Shown here piece after piece: positions 20,846 through 28,129 of a stretch of DNA of 31,542 nucleotides; within the stretch, counting starts at the first letter, position 1; every line of letters starts with the position of its first letter. Below the pieces are notes generated by a model. That model was not told where the DNA came from, searched no databases, and saw only the letters and a list, made by a program, of their open reading frames with translations. The position numbers and the translations under genes are program-made. Source of the DNA: Methanomassiliicoccaceae archaeon UBA480 (lineage in GTDB: Archaea > Thermoplasmatota > Thermoplasmata > Methanomassiliicoccales > Methanomethylophilaceae); NCBI GenBank assembly GCA_002506425.1, contig DAXO01000071.1, positions 1 through 31,542 on the forward strand, in the 5' to 3' direction.

Positions 20846-22581
20846 GCTCGGGGGTATCCTATGCAAGTTAGTATAGCTGACGATACGTCGCATGCGGAAC
20901 GGTTTAACCCCATGTCTCCATCCTCCTTTCCATGATAAACACGGGAATCAAAGGAAGCAGGTCGGTCGAGGTCACGGAGTCCAATACAGCCATGGCATTG
21001 GGAAGCGGAAACCTTCCGGTTTTCGCCACTCCTGCCATGATAGCCCTCATCGAGCAGACCGCCAGCGAGAGCGTGGCGCCTTTCCTGGAGGAGGGGGCCA
21101 GCACCGTGGGGACGCATCTGGACATCGCTCATACGTCGGCCACTCCCGTGGGGATGACGGCGACCTGCGAGACGGAGCTCGTGGAGGTCGATCGCAGGAG
21201 GCTCGTGTTCTCGGTCACGGTACGCGACGCCAAAGGGGAGATAGGATCCGGCACCCACGAGAGGTTCGTGGTCGATGTCGAGAAGTTCATGTCCAAAGCG
21301 TCGTCCAAGCTTCTCCGATCGGAGCATCTTGAAGATCAGGACGGGGAGGATCAGGCAGCCGCAGAGGACAAGCCTCCCCGTTCCGCAAACCGACGGTATA
21401 AATCCGACTACCGTCGCGCATAGGAGTACGACCAGCCCCCATGGGCCGGCGAGCACGGCCGTGAGCGCAATGAGCAGGATGAGGACTGCTCTGCTCAGAC
21501 GGCGCGGATCGATTCTCGACGACATCCTGCAGAACGCCCTTCCGCAGGCTATGGTTATGTGATATCCGAGGGCTGATGCGACGGCTGTAGACAGCAGGAG
21601 CATCAGGAAAGCACCGGAAGCCACTCCTCCGATGGAGTCGCCCAGGATCTCCTTCATCACAAGCGCGGTGCCGGATCTTCCGTTCCCGGATGCCGAAAGA
21701 GTCACGAGGGCAAGCACCGAAGTCACCGTGCCGATCGATGCCACAGTGGATATGAACCTCTCCGGGCGGTTCTCTGGAAGCACGGCTGCGGACATCGCCG
21801 CGCCGACCGACGATGTGATCCCGGGGAACCATCCAGCCAGAGTACCCATCACGACTCCCCGAAGGCCCGGCATCGGCCCGACGGGATCCTTCACACGGTC
21901 GGTCTGAGGAGGCGTCCCGGAACCCTTCGATGCTTCGAGCATGACCGGGATGCCGAACAGTCCGGTCAGCAGAGGCATCATTATGCTGCCGTCTCCGATG
22001 ATTCCGTTCTGAGGTATCGGGACTGTCATGCAGCAGTACCCCAGTGTTCCGGATATCAGGAATGCCGCGGGACCCCAAAGCCCGCTTCCGCGGATCCATT
22101 CGCCGTAGAGCACCGCGAAGCAGGCGGCGAGCAGGACGACGGGAGTGAGGCGGTCCAGGAATTCTCCGGCTCCTCCGGCCAGCGCCCATTGGAGCGGAAC
22201 AGCCATGAGGATCGATGCTGAGCATCCTATGAGGCTTCCTATGGCGGCTGCGCGCACGGCCTCCATGCCGCGCCCCTCCTTCAGCAGGCGATGGCCGGGG
22301 AGCACCGATACCGCGTCCTCCTCGTCGGGGGCGCCTATGAATACGGACGGAACGAAATCGACGAAGGAGTGCACGATCGACGCCGACATCACGCAGCAGG
22401 AGACGGCCACGGCCGCATTCGCCGCGTCGAGAGGGAGGGCTCCTTCCAGAACAGGGTAGGATGCGAGCATCATGGAAGCCAGCGTGTTTACGTGTATCCC
22501 GGGGACGATTCCGCTGAACGTTCCCATCAGGCATCCCGCCAGCGTCATGGCGAGGCATGTCGCCAGCACGATCGGGTCCAT
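20608..22581 (-). CDS. TctA-like (DUF112) membrane permease, stop codon apparently lost
   Basis: The first about 430 residues are a stand-alone archaeal DUF112/TctA permease: 'LMGTFSGIVPGIHVNTLASMM' opens the family, 'GFIPSVCGTGRLVLCGCLILPVL' closes it, and a second PG motif ('AGWFPGITSSVGAAMSAAV') marks the inverted repeat half. It is all hydrophobic helices. Bacterial TctA takes up tricarboxylates with TctB and TctC, which are absent; the substrate here is unknown. After 'KMLRSEKLG' the frame stays open for about 220 polar codons, antisense to the entire thioesterase gene and its promoter, into the helicase start. Start options are ATGs at 22614, 22605 and 22581; the last fits the family and a TTAAAC box at 22622-22630. 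Confidence 0.8.
   Translation of the reverse strand: MDPIVLATCLAMTLAGCLMGTFSGIVPGIHVNTLASMMLASYPVLEGALPLDAANAAVAVSCCVMSASIVHSFVDFVPSVFIGAPDEEDAVSVLPGHRLLKEGRGMEAVRAAAIGSLIGCSASILMAVPLQWALAGGAGEFLDRLTPVVLLAACFAVLYGEWIRGSGLWGPAAFLISGTLGYCCMTVPIPQNGIIGDGSIMMPLLTGLFGIPVMLEASKGSGTPPQTDRVKDPVGPMPGLRGVVMGTLAGWFPGITSSVGAAMSAAVLPENRPERFISTVASIGTVTSVLALVTLSASGNGRSGTALVMKEILGDSIGGVASGAFLMLLLSTAVASALGYHITIACGRAFCRMSSRIDPRRLSRAVLILLIALTAVLAGPWGLVVLLCATVVGFIPSVCGTGRLVLCGCLILPVLIFKMLRSEKLGRRFGHELLDIDHEPLVGAGSYLPFGVAYRDREHEPPAIDLHELRLAGRRHPHGSGRRMSDVQMRPHGAGPLLQERRHALAGGLLDEGYHGRSGENRKVSASQCHGCIGLRDLDRPASFDSRVYHGKEDGDMGLNRSACDVSSAILTCIGYPRAWDWKMTSTTSFMSSESRYARKGGSPTEGCLRYARTKRCARWPCAFRPRRTTSRPSSEWARDSSTYTARTSSRLPGNTR
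20867..20877 (-). promoter_or_regulatory. TATA-like box of helicase gene
   Basis: GCTATACTAAC on the minus strand, centred 27 nt before the ATG at 20845; this favours that start over the upstream in-frame ATG at 20893, which would place the box inside the coding region. Confidence 0.5.
20903..20908 (+). promoter_or_regulatory. TATA-like box of thioesterase gene
   Basis: TTTAAC centred about 27 nt before the ATG at 20932, in the 86-bp divergent space shared with the helicase promoter. Confidence 0.45.
20932..21423 (+). CDS. FlK-like hotdog thioesterase, with extra C-terminal tail
   Basis: The first about 123 residues are a hotdog-fold acyl-CoA thioesterase resembling fluoroacetyl-CoA thioesterase FlK: Thr33 in 'FATPAM', Glu41 in 'LIEQTA' and His67 in 'HLDIAHTSATPVG' match the catalytic trio, and 'GSGTHERFVVDVEKF' closes the fold. 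It probably hydrolyses a short acyl-CoA. The domain normally ends near 'KFMSKA' (about 21300); here about 40 further charged residues run antisense to the C-terminal helix of the TctA-like permease and end in TAG. The start at 20932 is supported by a TTTAAC box 27 nt upstream. The whole gene is covered on the other strand by the permease's open tail. Confidence 0.85.
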   Translation: MINTGIKGSRSVEVTESNTAMALGSGNLPVFATPAMIALIEQTASESVAPFLEEGASTVGTHLDIAHTSATPVGMTATCETELVEVDRRRLVFSVTVRDAKGEIGSGTHERFVVDVEKFMSKASSKLLRSEHLEDQDGEDQAAAEDKPPRSANRRYKSDYRRA

Positions 22582-22623
22582 GAGGGCCTGTCGACAAGGG
22601 AGCATATCCTCCATTTCACTTGT

Positions 22624-23214
22624 TTAACGATGACGCAATGCTCTTAGAATCGTCGGTCGGAGGATCTCCGGCACCCCGTTTCTGACGGCGAAGTCCAGAA
22701 CGCGCCTGATAGGCACGCCCAGCTCCATAGAGAGGGTGTCGGCGTCGCTGTTGCGGTTGAAGGCCACCATGACCTCCTTCACAAGTATCTCGTTCCTCTC
22801 CAATCCCTCTATCAGCGCACGGATCGTGTTTCCAGTGTCGAGCATGTCGTCGACTATGGCTACACGCATTCCAGGCTCCACGCCGTTCACATACAGAATC
22901 GACTCCGAGTATCCGGTCCGTTGTTCTATCGCGATCTCTCCCGGGAGTCCGTACCTCCTCTTGCGGATGACCGCGAAGGGCAGTCCAGTCTTCAGAGATA
23001 TCGCAGTGGCGAGCGGGATGCCCATGGCTTCCGGCGCTAGGATGAGGTCGAAGTCCAGCCCGGACATCCCGGCGAGAGCGTCCGCGGCTTCCACAAGCAG
23101 CCCCGGTTCGATCCTTGGAATCCCGTCGGCCAGAGGGGTCACCAGATACGGATATCCCCCCATCTCCACCACCGGCCCCTCCAGGATGCTCTTCTCGAGT
23201 TCTCCAGTCTCCAT
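22624..23214 (-). CDS. hpt: hypoxanthine/guanine phosphoribosyltransferase (archaeal type)
   Basis: A 196-residue purine phosphoribosyltransferase of the archaeal HGPRTase/APRT-like group, salvaging purine bases with PRPP. The PRPP-binding motif 'VDDMLDTGNT' is at 121-130, the 'APEAMGIPLATAISL' block at 60-74 and 'VIRKRRYG' follow in the right order; the archaeal-type C-terminus 'AFNRNSDADTLSMELGVPI' is present. The start at 23214 (METGELEKSI) is chosen because the GATTAAAA box is centred 26 nt upstream. It is divergent from tyrS through one shared A/T-rich box. Base preference (hypoxanthine, guanine or adenine) is not certain. Confidence 0.88.
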   Translation of the reverse strand: METGELEKSILEGPVVEMGGYPYLVTPLADGIPRIEPGLLVEAADALAGMSGLDFDLILAPEAMGIPLATAISLKTGLPFAVIRKRRYGLPGEIAIEQRTGYSESILYVNGVEPGMRVAIVDDMLDTGNTIRALIEGLERNEILVKEVMVAFNRNSDADTLSMELGVPIRRVLDFAVRNGVPEILRPTILRALRHR

Positions 23215-23236
23215 AGACGGGCGAGGGCGACACAAC

Positions 23237-23244
23237 TTTTAATC
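23237..23244. promoter_or_regulatory. shared bidirectional TATA-like box of hpt and tyrS
   Basis: TTTTAATC reads GATTAAAA on the other strand. Its centre is 26 nt from the hpt ATG (23214, minus) and 22 nt from the first tyrS ATG (23262, plus). It is the only A/T-rich run in the 47-bp space, so one element probably serves both genes. Confidence 0.55.
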
Positions 23245-23261
23245 AAGTCGGCTATGGGCGG

Positions 23262-24338
23262 ATGATTCTAATGAACACGGAAGAGAGGCTGGCGCTGGTG
23301 ACCAGGAACTCGGTCGAGACCGTGACCCTGGACGAGCTGACGGACCTTCTTGAGAAGAAGGAGAACCCTGCGGCATACATCGGATTCGAGCCCTCGGGGC
23401 TCGTCCATCTCGGATGGGTGCTCGTGGCGCAGAAGATCAGGGACCTGACGGATGCCGGATTCACCGTCACCATATACTGGGCGGACTGGCATGCCTATAT
23501 AAACGACAAGCTGGGCGGGGACTTGGAGAACATAAGGGCCTGTGCCCGTTACATGGAAGACTGCTTCGTCGCGCTGGGTGTCCCCCGGGACAAGGTCGTG
23601 TTCCGCTATGCGAGCGAGATACTCTCCGACATGAACTACTGGGAGACCGCCATCAAGGTGGCCAAAGTCACCTCGTTGTCCCGTGTCAAGAGGGCCATGA
23701 CCATCATGGGGAGGTCCGAGGACGAGGCGGAGGTCGATGCTTCCAAGCTGTTCTACCCGATCCTCCAGGCCACGGACATATTCTACATGGATGTCGACCT
23801 CGCTTACGCAGGTCTCGACCAGCGCAGAGCGCACATGCTTGCGAGGGATGCGGCGGACAAGCTCGGTTGGACGAAGCCCATAGCGCTCCATACCCCTCTG
23901 CTCCCCGGCCTGAAGGGAGGCAACAGGATGGACCCCGTCGAATCCAAGATGTCGAAGAGCGATCCGTCCGGAAGCATAAGGATCCATGACTCGAAGGAGG
24001 ACATCGCGGCCAAGATGAAGAAGGCCTACTGCCCGCCGGAGCCCGAGAACGAGGATGTCAATCCGATTATGATGATCTGCAAGTACATCCTGTTCCCGAG
24101 GGAGGGGAGCATGCACATCGACCGCCCCGAGAAGTACGGCGGTCCCATCGACATACCCGATTACGAGGCCCTCAAGGCTGCGTACTACGGCGGGGGGCTC
24201 TCGCCCGTGGACCTGAAATCGGGTGTGACCGATGGCCTGTACAGAACACTCGCTCCCGTCAGGGAGTATTTCGCCGAGCATCCGGACAATTACGAGACCG
24301 TGAAGGCCATTGTAGAGAATCTGAAGAAGCTCAGATGA
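23262..24338 (+). CDS. tyrS: tyrosyl-tRNA synthetase
   Basis: A 358-residue class I TyrRS of the archaeal/eukaryotic type. The HIGH-like motif is HLGW (49-52) within 'YIGFEPSGLVHLGW', KMSKS is intact at 229-233, and the tyrosine-binding block 'YPILQATDIFYMDVDLAYAGLDQRRAHMLARD' lies between. Archaeal TyrRS lacks the bacterial S4 domain, as here. It charges tRNA-Tyr and reads its C1-G72 pair, which the tRNA-Tyr at 9.5 kb has. ATGs at 23262 and 23271 are both possible (MNTEERLALV would be the shorter start); no ribosome-binding site is present. A strong hairpin plus T-run follows the stop. Confidence 0.95.
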   Translation: MILMNTEERLALVTRNSVETVTLDELTDLLEKKENPAAYIGFEPSGLVHLGWVLVAQKIRDLTDAGFTVTIYWADWHAYINDKLGGDLENIRACARYMEDCFVALGVPRDKVVFRYASEILSDMNYWETAIKVAKVTSLSRVKRAMTIMGRSEDEAEVDASKLFYPILQATDIFYMDVDLAYAGLDQRRAHMLARDAADKLGWTKPIALHTPLLPGLKGGNRMDPVESKMSKSDPSGSIRIHDSKEDIAAKMKKAYCPPEPENEDVNPIMMICKYILFPREGSMHIDRPEKYGGPIDIPDYEALKAAYYGGGLSPVDLKSGVTDGLYRTLAPVREYFAEHPDNYETVKAIVENLKKLR

Positions 24339-24345
24339 AACATCC

Positions 24346-24368
24346 GGCCCGGGTCTCCGGGCCTTTTT
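24346..24368 (+). terminator. intrinsic-type terminator of tyrS
   Basis: GGCCCGG-GTCT-CCGGGCC followed at once by TTTTT, starting 8 bases after the tyrS stop and ending just before the stop of the convergent DHH gene. The stem and T-run have the form of a bacterial intrinsic terminator in the + direction. Confidence 0.7.
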
Positions 24369-24369
24369 A

Positions 24370-25344
24370 TCAGGATCCGAGCCTCTCCGCTTCTTCTTTC
24401 GTGCGGATGAGGCGCAGGACGTCCATCGTGCTCTCCATGCACATCATGAGCATGGCTTCGGCATCGCCTATTCCGCTCAATCCCGCCGCGGCCCCATGGC
24501 CTCCGCCGTCGCACATTGTCTCGCCTCCGACGCGGGACAGGATCTCTCCGAGGTGGACTCCCGCCCTTGCGGCCTCCTGCGTTGCTCTGGCGCTTATGCG
24601 GAACTCGTTGTCCCTCTGCGATGCCACGAACGACACGTCCGCTCCGGCGGCGAGGAGCGCTCTGCAAGAGGATGCTTCGTAGCTCCCGGCCGCCGATACT
24701 GCGACGATGAATCTGCCGACGCGTTCGAATCTGACGCGGCTGGCGGCTTTGAGCATGGCTATCCTTTCGGAGATGCTCTCCTCGGCCTGTACGAGATCCA
24801 TGGCCTCGTCCATGGGTATGGAGCAGCGCCCCATGAGATCGGAGAAAGCGGCCAGCAGGTGCCCGTCCGCGAATTGGAAATGCCCGCTGTCCGTCAGCAT
24901 GCCTCCCAGGAGCATGAGCGCGGCATCGCGCGGAATCGCGATTCCGGCGGCATCGATGATATCCATGACGATCTCGCAGCACGATACGCGCGAATCGTCG
25001 CAGAGATAGATGCCTGAGGACTCCCATTTGCCGTTCGGCTTGTGGTGATCGATGACTATGTCCGCTCTGAATCCTTCCGGTGCGCACAGCTGCTCGGGAG
25101 ACGAGGTATCGACGACCACTATCATGTCGAACCCTTCTCCTAGTCCTTCGCGGACCGTCGTCTCCGTCTTGGAGAGCACCATCTTGGACACGCGGTCGAG
25201 TCCGTCCGGGGCGAAGATGGCGCATCCGGGGAAGCACCGGGCGATGGCATAGGCGGAACCCACGGCATCCATGTCCGCGTTTCCGTGGACGAGGATTGCC
25301 TTGGTCCCTTCGGCCGAGAGCTCTTTCACGATGCGGTCTATCAT
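24370..25344 (-). CDS. DHH/DHHA1-family phosphoesterase
   Basis: A 324-residue DHH protein. N-terminal motif 'VHGNADMDAVGSA' (His20, Asp24, Asp26), a second metal Asp in 'VVVDTSSPE', the DHH triad 'IDHHKP' (99-101), 'TDSGHFQFAD' as motif IV, and the DHHA1 substrate-binding motif 'GGGHGAAAG' near the C-terminus. The order and length match NrnA/RecJ-like oligoribonuclease or pAp/cyclic-dinucleotide phosphatases; the substrate cannot be decided. A TTATTT-type box is centred about 23 nt before the ATG, suggesting its own leaderless promoter. It is downstream of the ABC transporter pair but separated by 32 bp. Confidence 0.88.
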   Translation of the reverse strand: MIDRIVKELSAEGTKAILVHGNADMDAVGSAYAIARCFPGCAIFAPDGLDRVSKMVLSKTETTVREGLGEGFDMIVVVDTSSPEQLCAPEGFRADIVIDHHKPNGKWESSGIYLCDDSRVSCCEIVMDIIDAAGIAIPRDAALMLLGGMLTDSGHFQFADGHLLAAFSDLMGRCSIPMDEAMDLVQAEESISERIAMLKAASRVRFERVGRFIVAVSAAGSYEASSCRALLAAGADVSFVASQRDNEFRISARATQEAARAGVHLGEILSRVGGETMCDGGGHGAAAGLSGIGDAEAMLMMCMESTMDVLRLIRTKEEAERLGS

Positions 25345-25376
25345 AAGGCCTCATACCCGCCCGGTTATTTCTGTGC

Positions 25377-26726
25377 TTACCTGCTCCTCGTGAGCTTCTG
25401 CACCCATTTGTTCTGGCCCAGTCCTGTTATGAGGACGTCGGAGTTGTAGATCTTCACGGTGGCGAGGATGGTCGCTCCGGCGAAGATCAGCATGTAGGCT
25501 ATGCCTGCGAGAACCAGTGTCGAATCGCCGTTCATCAGGGCCTGCATGGCCATCATGGGGTGCGAGAACGGGATGGCGAAGCATATCGCCTGCAGCGCGG
25601 CGCCGGATCCGTACCAGCCGGTGAACATGATCACGAACATGGGGATGATCGCGAGGATGCTGAGAGGCATCGTCATGGTCTGCGCGGACTTGTAGTTCTT
25701 GGAGAACGCTCCGAGGATCATGCATACGCCGAGGGCGCAGACGATGGCCAGGAACATGGATGCCATCACGAGGGCCCAGTCTCCCAGGTCGAGGGACATG
25801 CCCAATGCCGCCAGGTCCACGCTATCCGCTCCCGACGACATCATGCCTGTCATGGATCCCATGTAGATGGACATCCCGGCCATGTATGCGAGGCCGTATA
25901 TCAGACCGACAACGGCCGCCGCGAGGATCTTCCCGGTTACGATGGATGTCCTCTTTATCGGAAGGGTCAGCAGCGTCTCCAGGGTTTTGTTCTCCTTCTC
26001 GGATCCCATGGATCCGATGACTATGCTCCCGATCATCGTTATGATGATCATGATCACGAGGGGGATCATCATGGTCTGCCCGCTGACGGCGCTGGCGATG
26101 TCATAGGGCGTCACGCCTGTGTGAGCCTCTCCGTTCACGACGGTGCTGGTGTCGTCATCGCCGGAGACGAGGGGGCTCGTGACGAAGTCGAAGTCCATCT
26201 GTCCGCTGGCAGCGACCATCTTGTCCGACAGGTCGGAATTGAGCATGGAGACTATCGTGGACATGACGGTCGAGGACACGGATCCGAACATGCCCGTGGG
26301 CACGTAGACGTAGTACTGGCTGACGGTGACCTGCTTTCCATCTTCCATAGATTCTTTGAAATCTTTTCCGGAGGGCAGCGCTATGGCAGATGTCAGTCCC
26401 TTCTCGTCCATGAGTTCGGCTATCGATCCTATGCTGTCGGGGCTGCCGAGGTATGTTATCTTGTAGGATTCGTCCCCGTACATCGACTTGAGATCGTCGA
26501 GAGGGGACCATTCGACGTCGACGCCCCCGTAAGTGAAATAATAGGCATCCTCGCCCTGGTCCGCGATGATTCCGAACTCCGGAAGGGTGGAAGCCTTCTC
26601 CACCTCTCCCCCTATCATCGTTCCCATGCCTGCGAAGAGGATGACCATGATCAATATGGACGCTACCGATCCCGGGGAGAGCATCTCCCTGATCTCCTTC
26701 TTCATGATGGTCGCGGTATGGCTCAT
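25377..26726 (-). CDS. ABC-2 type exporter permease (NatB-like)
   Basis: A 449-residue permease. One N-terminal membrane helix (about residues 20-38) is followed by a large external domain (about 40-215, rich in acidic and Ser/Thr residues), then about five to six helices starting 'TMMIPLVIMIIITMIGSIVIGSM'. The coupling-like 'GSEKENKTLETLLTLPIKRTSIVTGKI' segment is the signature of NatB/YhaP-type ABC-2 permeases. It would export an ion or small compound together with the ATPase encoded just upstream. Its ATG overlaps the ATPase stop (ATGA); the longer upstream frame is not used. Ends in TAA. Confidence 0.88.
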   Translation of the reverse strand: MSHTATIMKKEIREMLSPGSVASILIMVILFAGMGTMIGGEVEKASTLPEFGIIADQGEDAYYFTYGGVDVEWSPLDDLKSMYGDESYKITYLGSPDSIGSIAELMDEKGLTSAIALPSGKDFKESMEDGKQVTVSQYYVYVPTGMFGSVSSTVMSTIVSMLNSDLSDKMVAASGQMDFDFVTSPLVSGDDDTSTVVNGEAHTGVTPYDIASAVSGQTMMIPLVIMIIITMIGSIVIGSMGSEKENKTLETLLTLPIKRTSIVTGKILAAAVVGLIYGLAYMAGMSIYMGSMTGMMSSGADSVDLAALGMSLDLGDWALVMASMFLAIVCALGVCMILGAFSKNYKSAQTMTMPLSILAIIPMFVIMFTGWYGSGAALQAICFAIPFSHPMMAMQALMNGDSTLVLAGIAYMLIFAGATILATVKIYNSDVLITGLGQNKWVQKLTRSR

Positions 26727-27442
26727 CCTTTCACCGCCTTGACGAAGACCTCTTCGAGGGTGTCCACTCCGAACTGCTTCTTCAGATCGGCAGGGGTGCC
26801 GAGCAGTATGAGCTTCCCCTGATCCAGCAGGCCGACTCTGTTGCAAAGCATATCGACTTCGAACATGTTGTGGGACGACATGACGACGGTCACGCCGCTC
26901 TTGGCGATCGACCTTATGATTTCTCTTATCTCGTATGCGTTGATGACATCCAGGCCGGAAGTCACCTCGTCCATTATCGCCAGCTTCGGACCGGCCATGA
27001 TGGCTCTTGCGATGAGAAGGCGTCTCATCATCCCTTTGCTGTAGGTATCGACCTTCGAGTCGATCCTTTCGCCCAGATCGGCCAGCTCGATCCCTCTGGC
27101 GACCATCTCCTTCGCCTCGGGTCCGTTGGTGTAGAGGCTGGCCATGAATTCCAGATAGGCCCGTCCGGTCATGTCCTTGTACGCACCGGCGTCTTCCGGG
27201 AGATAGCTTATGATCTTCCTGACCTCGTCGGGCTCCTCGGCGACGTCATGGCCGAACACCCTGATGGTTCCGCCGGTGATCTGGAGGAGGGTCGATATCA
27301 TCCTCAGAGTGGTCGTCTTGCCGGCACCGTTGTGTCCTATCAGGCCGAAAATCTCGCCTTCTCCGACAGAGAGGCTGATGCCGTGAACGGCTTCCCTCTC
27401 CCCGTAGGATTTGCGAACGTCTTCCAACGCAAGTGCGTCCAT
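26723..27442 (-). CDS. ABC transporter ATP-binding protein (NatA-like)
   Basis: A 239-residue ATPase: Walker A GHNGAGKT (36-43), Q-loop region 'SYLPEDAGAY', a divergent signature YSKGM (134-138, usually LSGGQ), Walker B 'LAIMDEVTSGLD' (154-165) and switch His in 'VVMSSHNMFE'. The YSKGM form is common in ABC-2/NatA-type exporters. It powers the permease that follows. The start at 27442 is supported by a GATTATG box 27 nt upstream; an in-frame extension to 27646 would run into the prefoldin gene and lacks conserved sequence. Confidence 0.93.
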   Translation of the reverse strand: MDALALEDVRKSYGEREAVHGISLSVGEGEIFGLIGHNGAGKTTTLRMISTLLQITGGTIRVFGHDVAEEPDEVRKIISYLPEDAGAYKDMTGRAYLEFMASLYTNGPEAKEMVARGIELADLGERIDSKVDTYSKGMMRRLLIARAIMAGPKLAIMDEVTSGLDVINAYEIREIIRSIAKSGVTVVMSSHNMFEVDMLCNRVGLLDQGKLILLGTPADLKKQFGVDTLEEVFVKAVKG

Positions 27443-27465
27443 GCTGTTTCTATCTGCTTCGACTA

Positions 27466-27472
27466 CATAATC
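27466..27472 (-). promoter_or_regulatory. TATA-like box of ABC transporter operon
   Basis: GATTATG on the minus strand, centred 27 nt before the ATPase ATG; it lies in the 85-bp space after the prefoldin gene. Confidence 0.4.
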
Positions 27473-27527
27473 GATTCTATCGGAATCGAAGCGATTCGAG
27501 AAAGGTAATCGGTTTGGGGAAGGGGTT

Positions 27528-27890
27528 TCACTCTTCGCCTGCGGCGGGCCTTGCGTTGCCCATGGCGGCGTTGATGCTGTCCGAGAGGATCTTGAACTTC
27601 TCCTGGAGGGATTTCTCCTGGCGCTCCATGCTGGAGATCCTGACATCCATGGTCTCGATGGACTCCTCGATGTCGGCCTTCAGCTTGTCCTTGTCCTCCA
27701 CTTTTATGAGCAGGGATCCGGCGGACTTGTAGACGTCGCCGGTCGCCGCGTTGAGCTCCTCCAGGGTCCTGGCCATCTCCCTCTTCTGTGCATCGTACTG
27801 CACCTTCTGGGAAGAGACCGCCTGGAGCTGCTGCTGAACCTGCTGGTACTGGGCGATCTGGTTCTGGAGCTGGGGGCTTATGTTGTTCAT
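27528..27890 (-). CDS. pfdB: prefoldin subunit beta
   Basis: A 120-residue prefoldin beta: two long coiled-coil helices (about residues 5-45 and 70-110) joined by the short beta hairpin region 'GDVYKSAGSLLIKV', as in archaeal PfdB. With prefoldin alpha it holds unfolded proteins for the thermosome. The start at 27890 overlaps the pcc1 stop as ATGA; a frame reaching 28406 is only an open phase over the upstream genes. It is the last gene of the superoperon, in its usual place after pcc1 and rpoP. Confidence 0.95.
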   Translation of the reverse strand: MNNISPQLQNQIAQYQQVQQQLQAVSSQKVQYDAQKREMARTLEELNAATGDVYKSAGSLLIKVEDKDKLKADIEESIETMDVRISSMERQEKSLQEKFKILSDSINAAMGNARPAAGEE

Positions 27891-28126
27891 TTTCTCACCT
27901 TGGCGATGTGTTCGACTCTCTGTACTACACCGATGCATTCTAGGTACGAGTTGAGGGCCGCCCGCATGGCGGAGACGTCGTCGGCTTCTATCTCGACGAC
28001 CGTTGCGCCGTCCGTCATGCGGACGCTCGACCGGGTGCGAGGCAGTTCCCTGCCCGATTCCGGACGTATGGACTCTCCCGCCGCTTCTGCGACGGTGCCG
28101 TCCATCCTCAATGTTGCCCTGAGCAT
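27887..28126 (-). CDS. pcc1: KEOPS complex subunit Pcc1
   Basis: A 79-residue Pcc1/CTAG-type protein: two strands, helix, strand, helix, with 'TVVEIEADDVSAMRAALNSYLECI' as the characteristic central strand and helix. Pcc1 dimerises and docks Kae1 in the KEOPS complex, which makes t6A37 on tRNAs. It begins 3 bp after the rpoP stop and couples to pfdB by ATGA. Position between rpoP and prefoldin beta is common in archaea and supports the call for such a short gene. Confidence 0.88.
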   Translation of the reverse strand: MLRATLRMDGTVAEAAGESIRPESGRELPRTRSSVRMTDGATVVEIEADDVSAMRAALNSYLECIGVVQRVEHIAKVRK

Positions 28127-28129
28127 CGC

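Noticed and set aside
20846..20893. A 16-residue N-terminal extension of the helicase
   Set aside because: It would contain the CTATACTA promoter box; the ATG at 20845 is spaced correctly from it.
21287..22597. A 436-codon minus-strand frame over the TctA-like gene
   Set aside because: It is a shifted phase of the permease: Arg-, Gly- and His-rich with no membrane helices, whereas the other phase gives a clear polytopic protein.
27443..27646. An N-terminal extension of the ABC ATPase
   Set aside because: It would overlap the prefoldin gene, is Arg/Ser-rich, and lies upstream of a well-placed promoter; ABC ATPases of this type begin near 27442.
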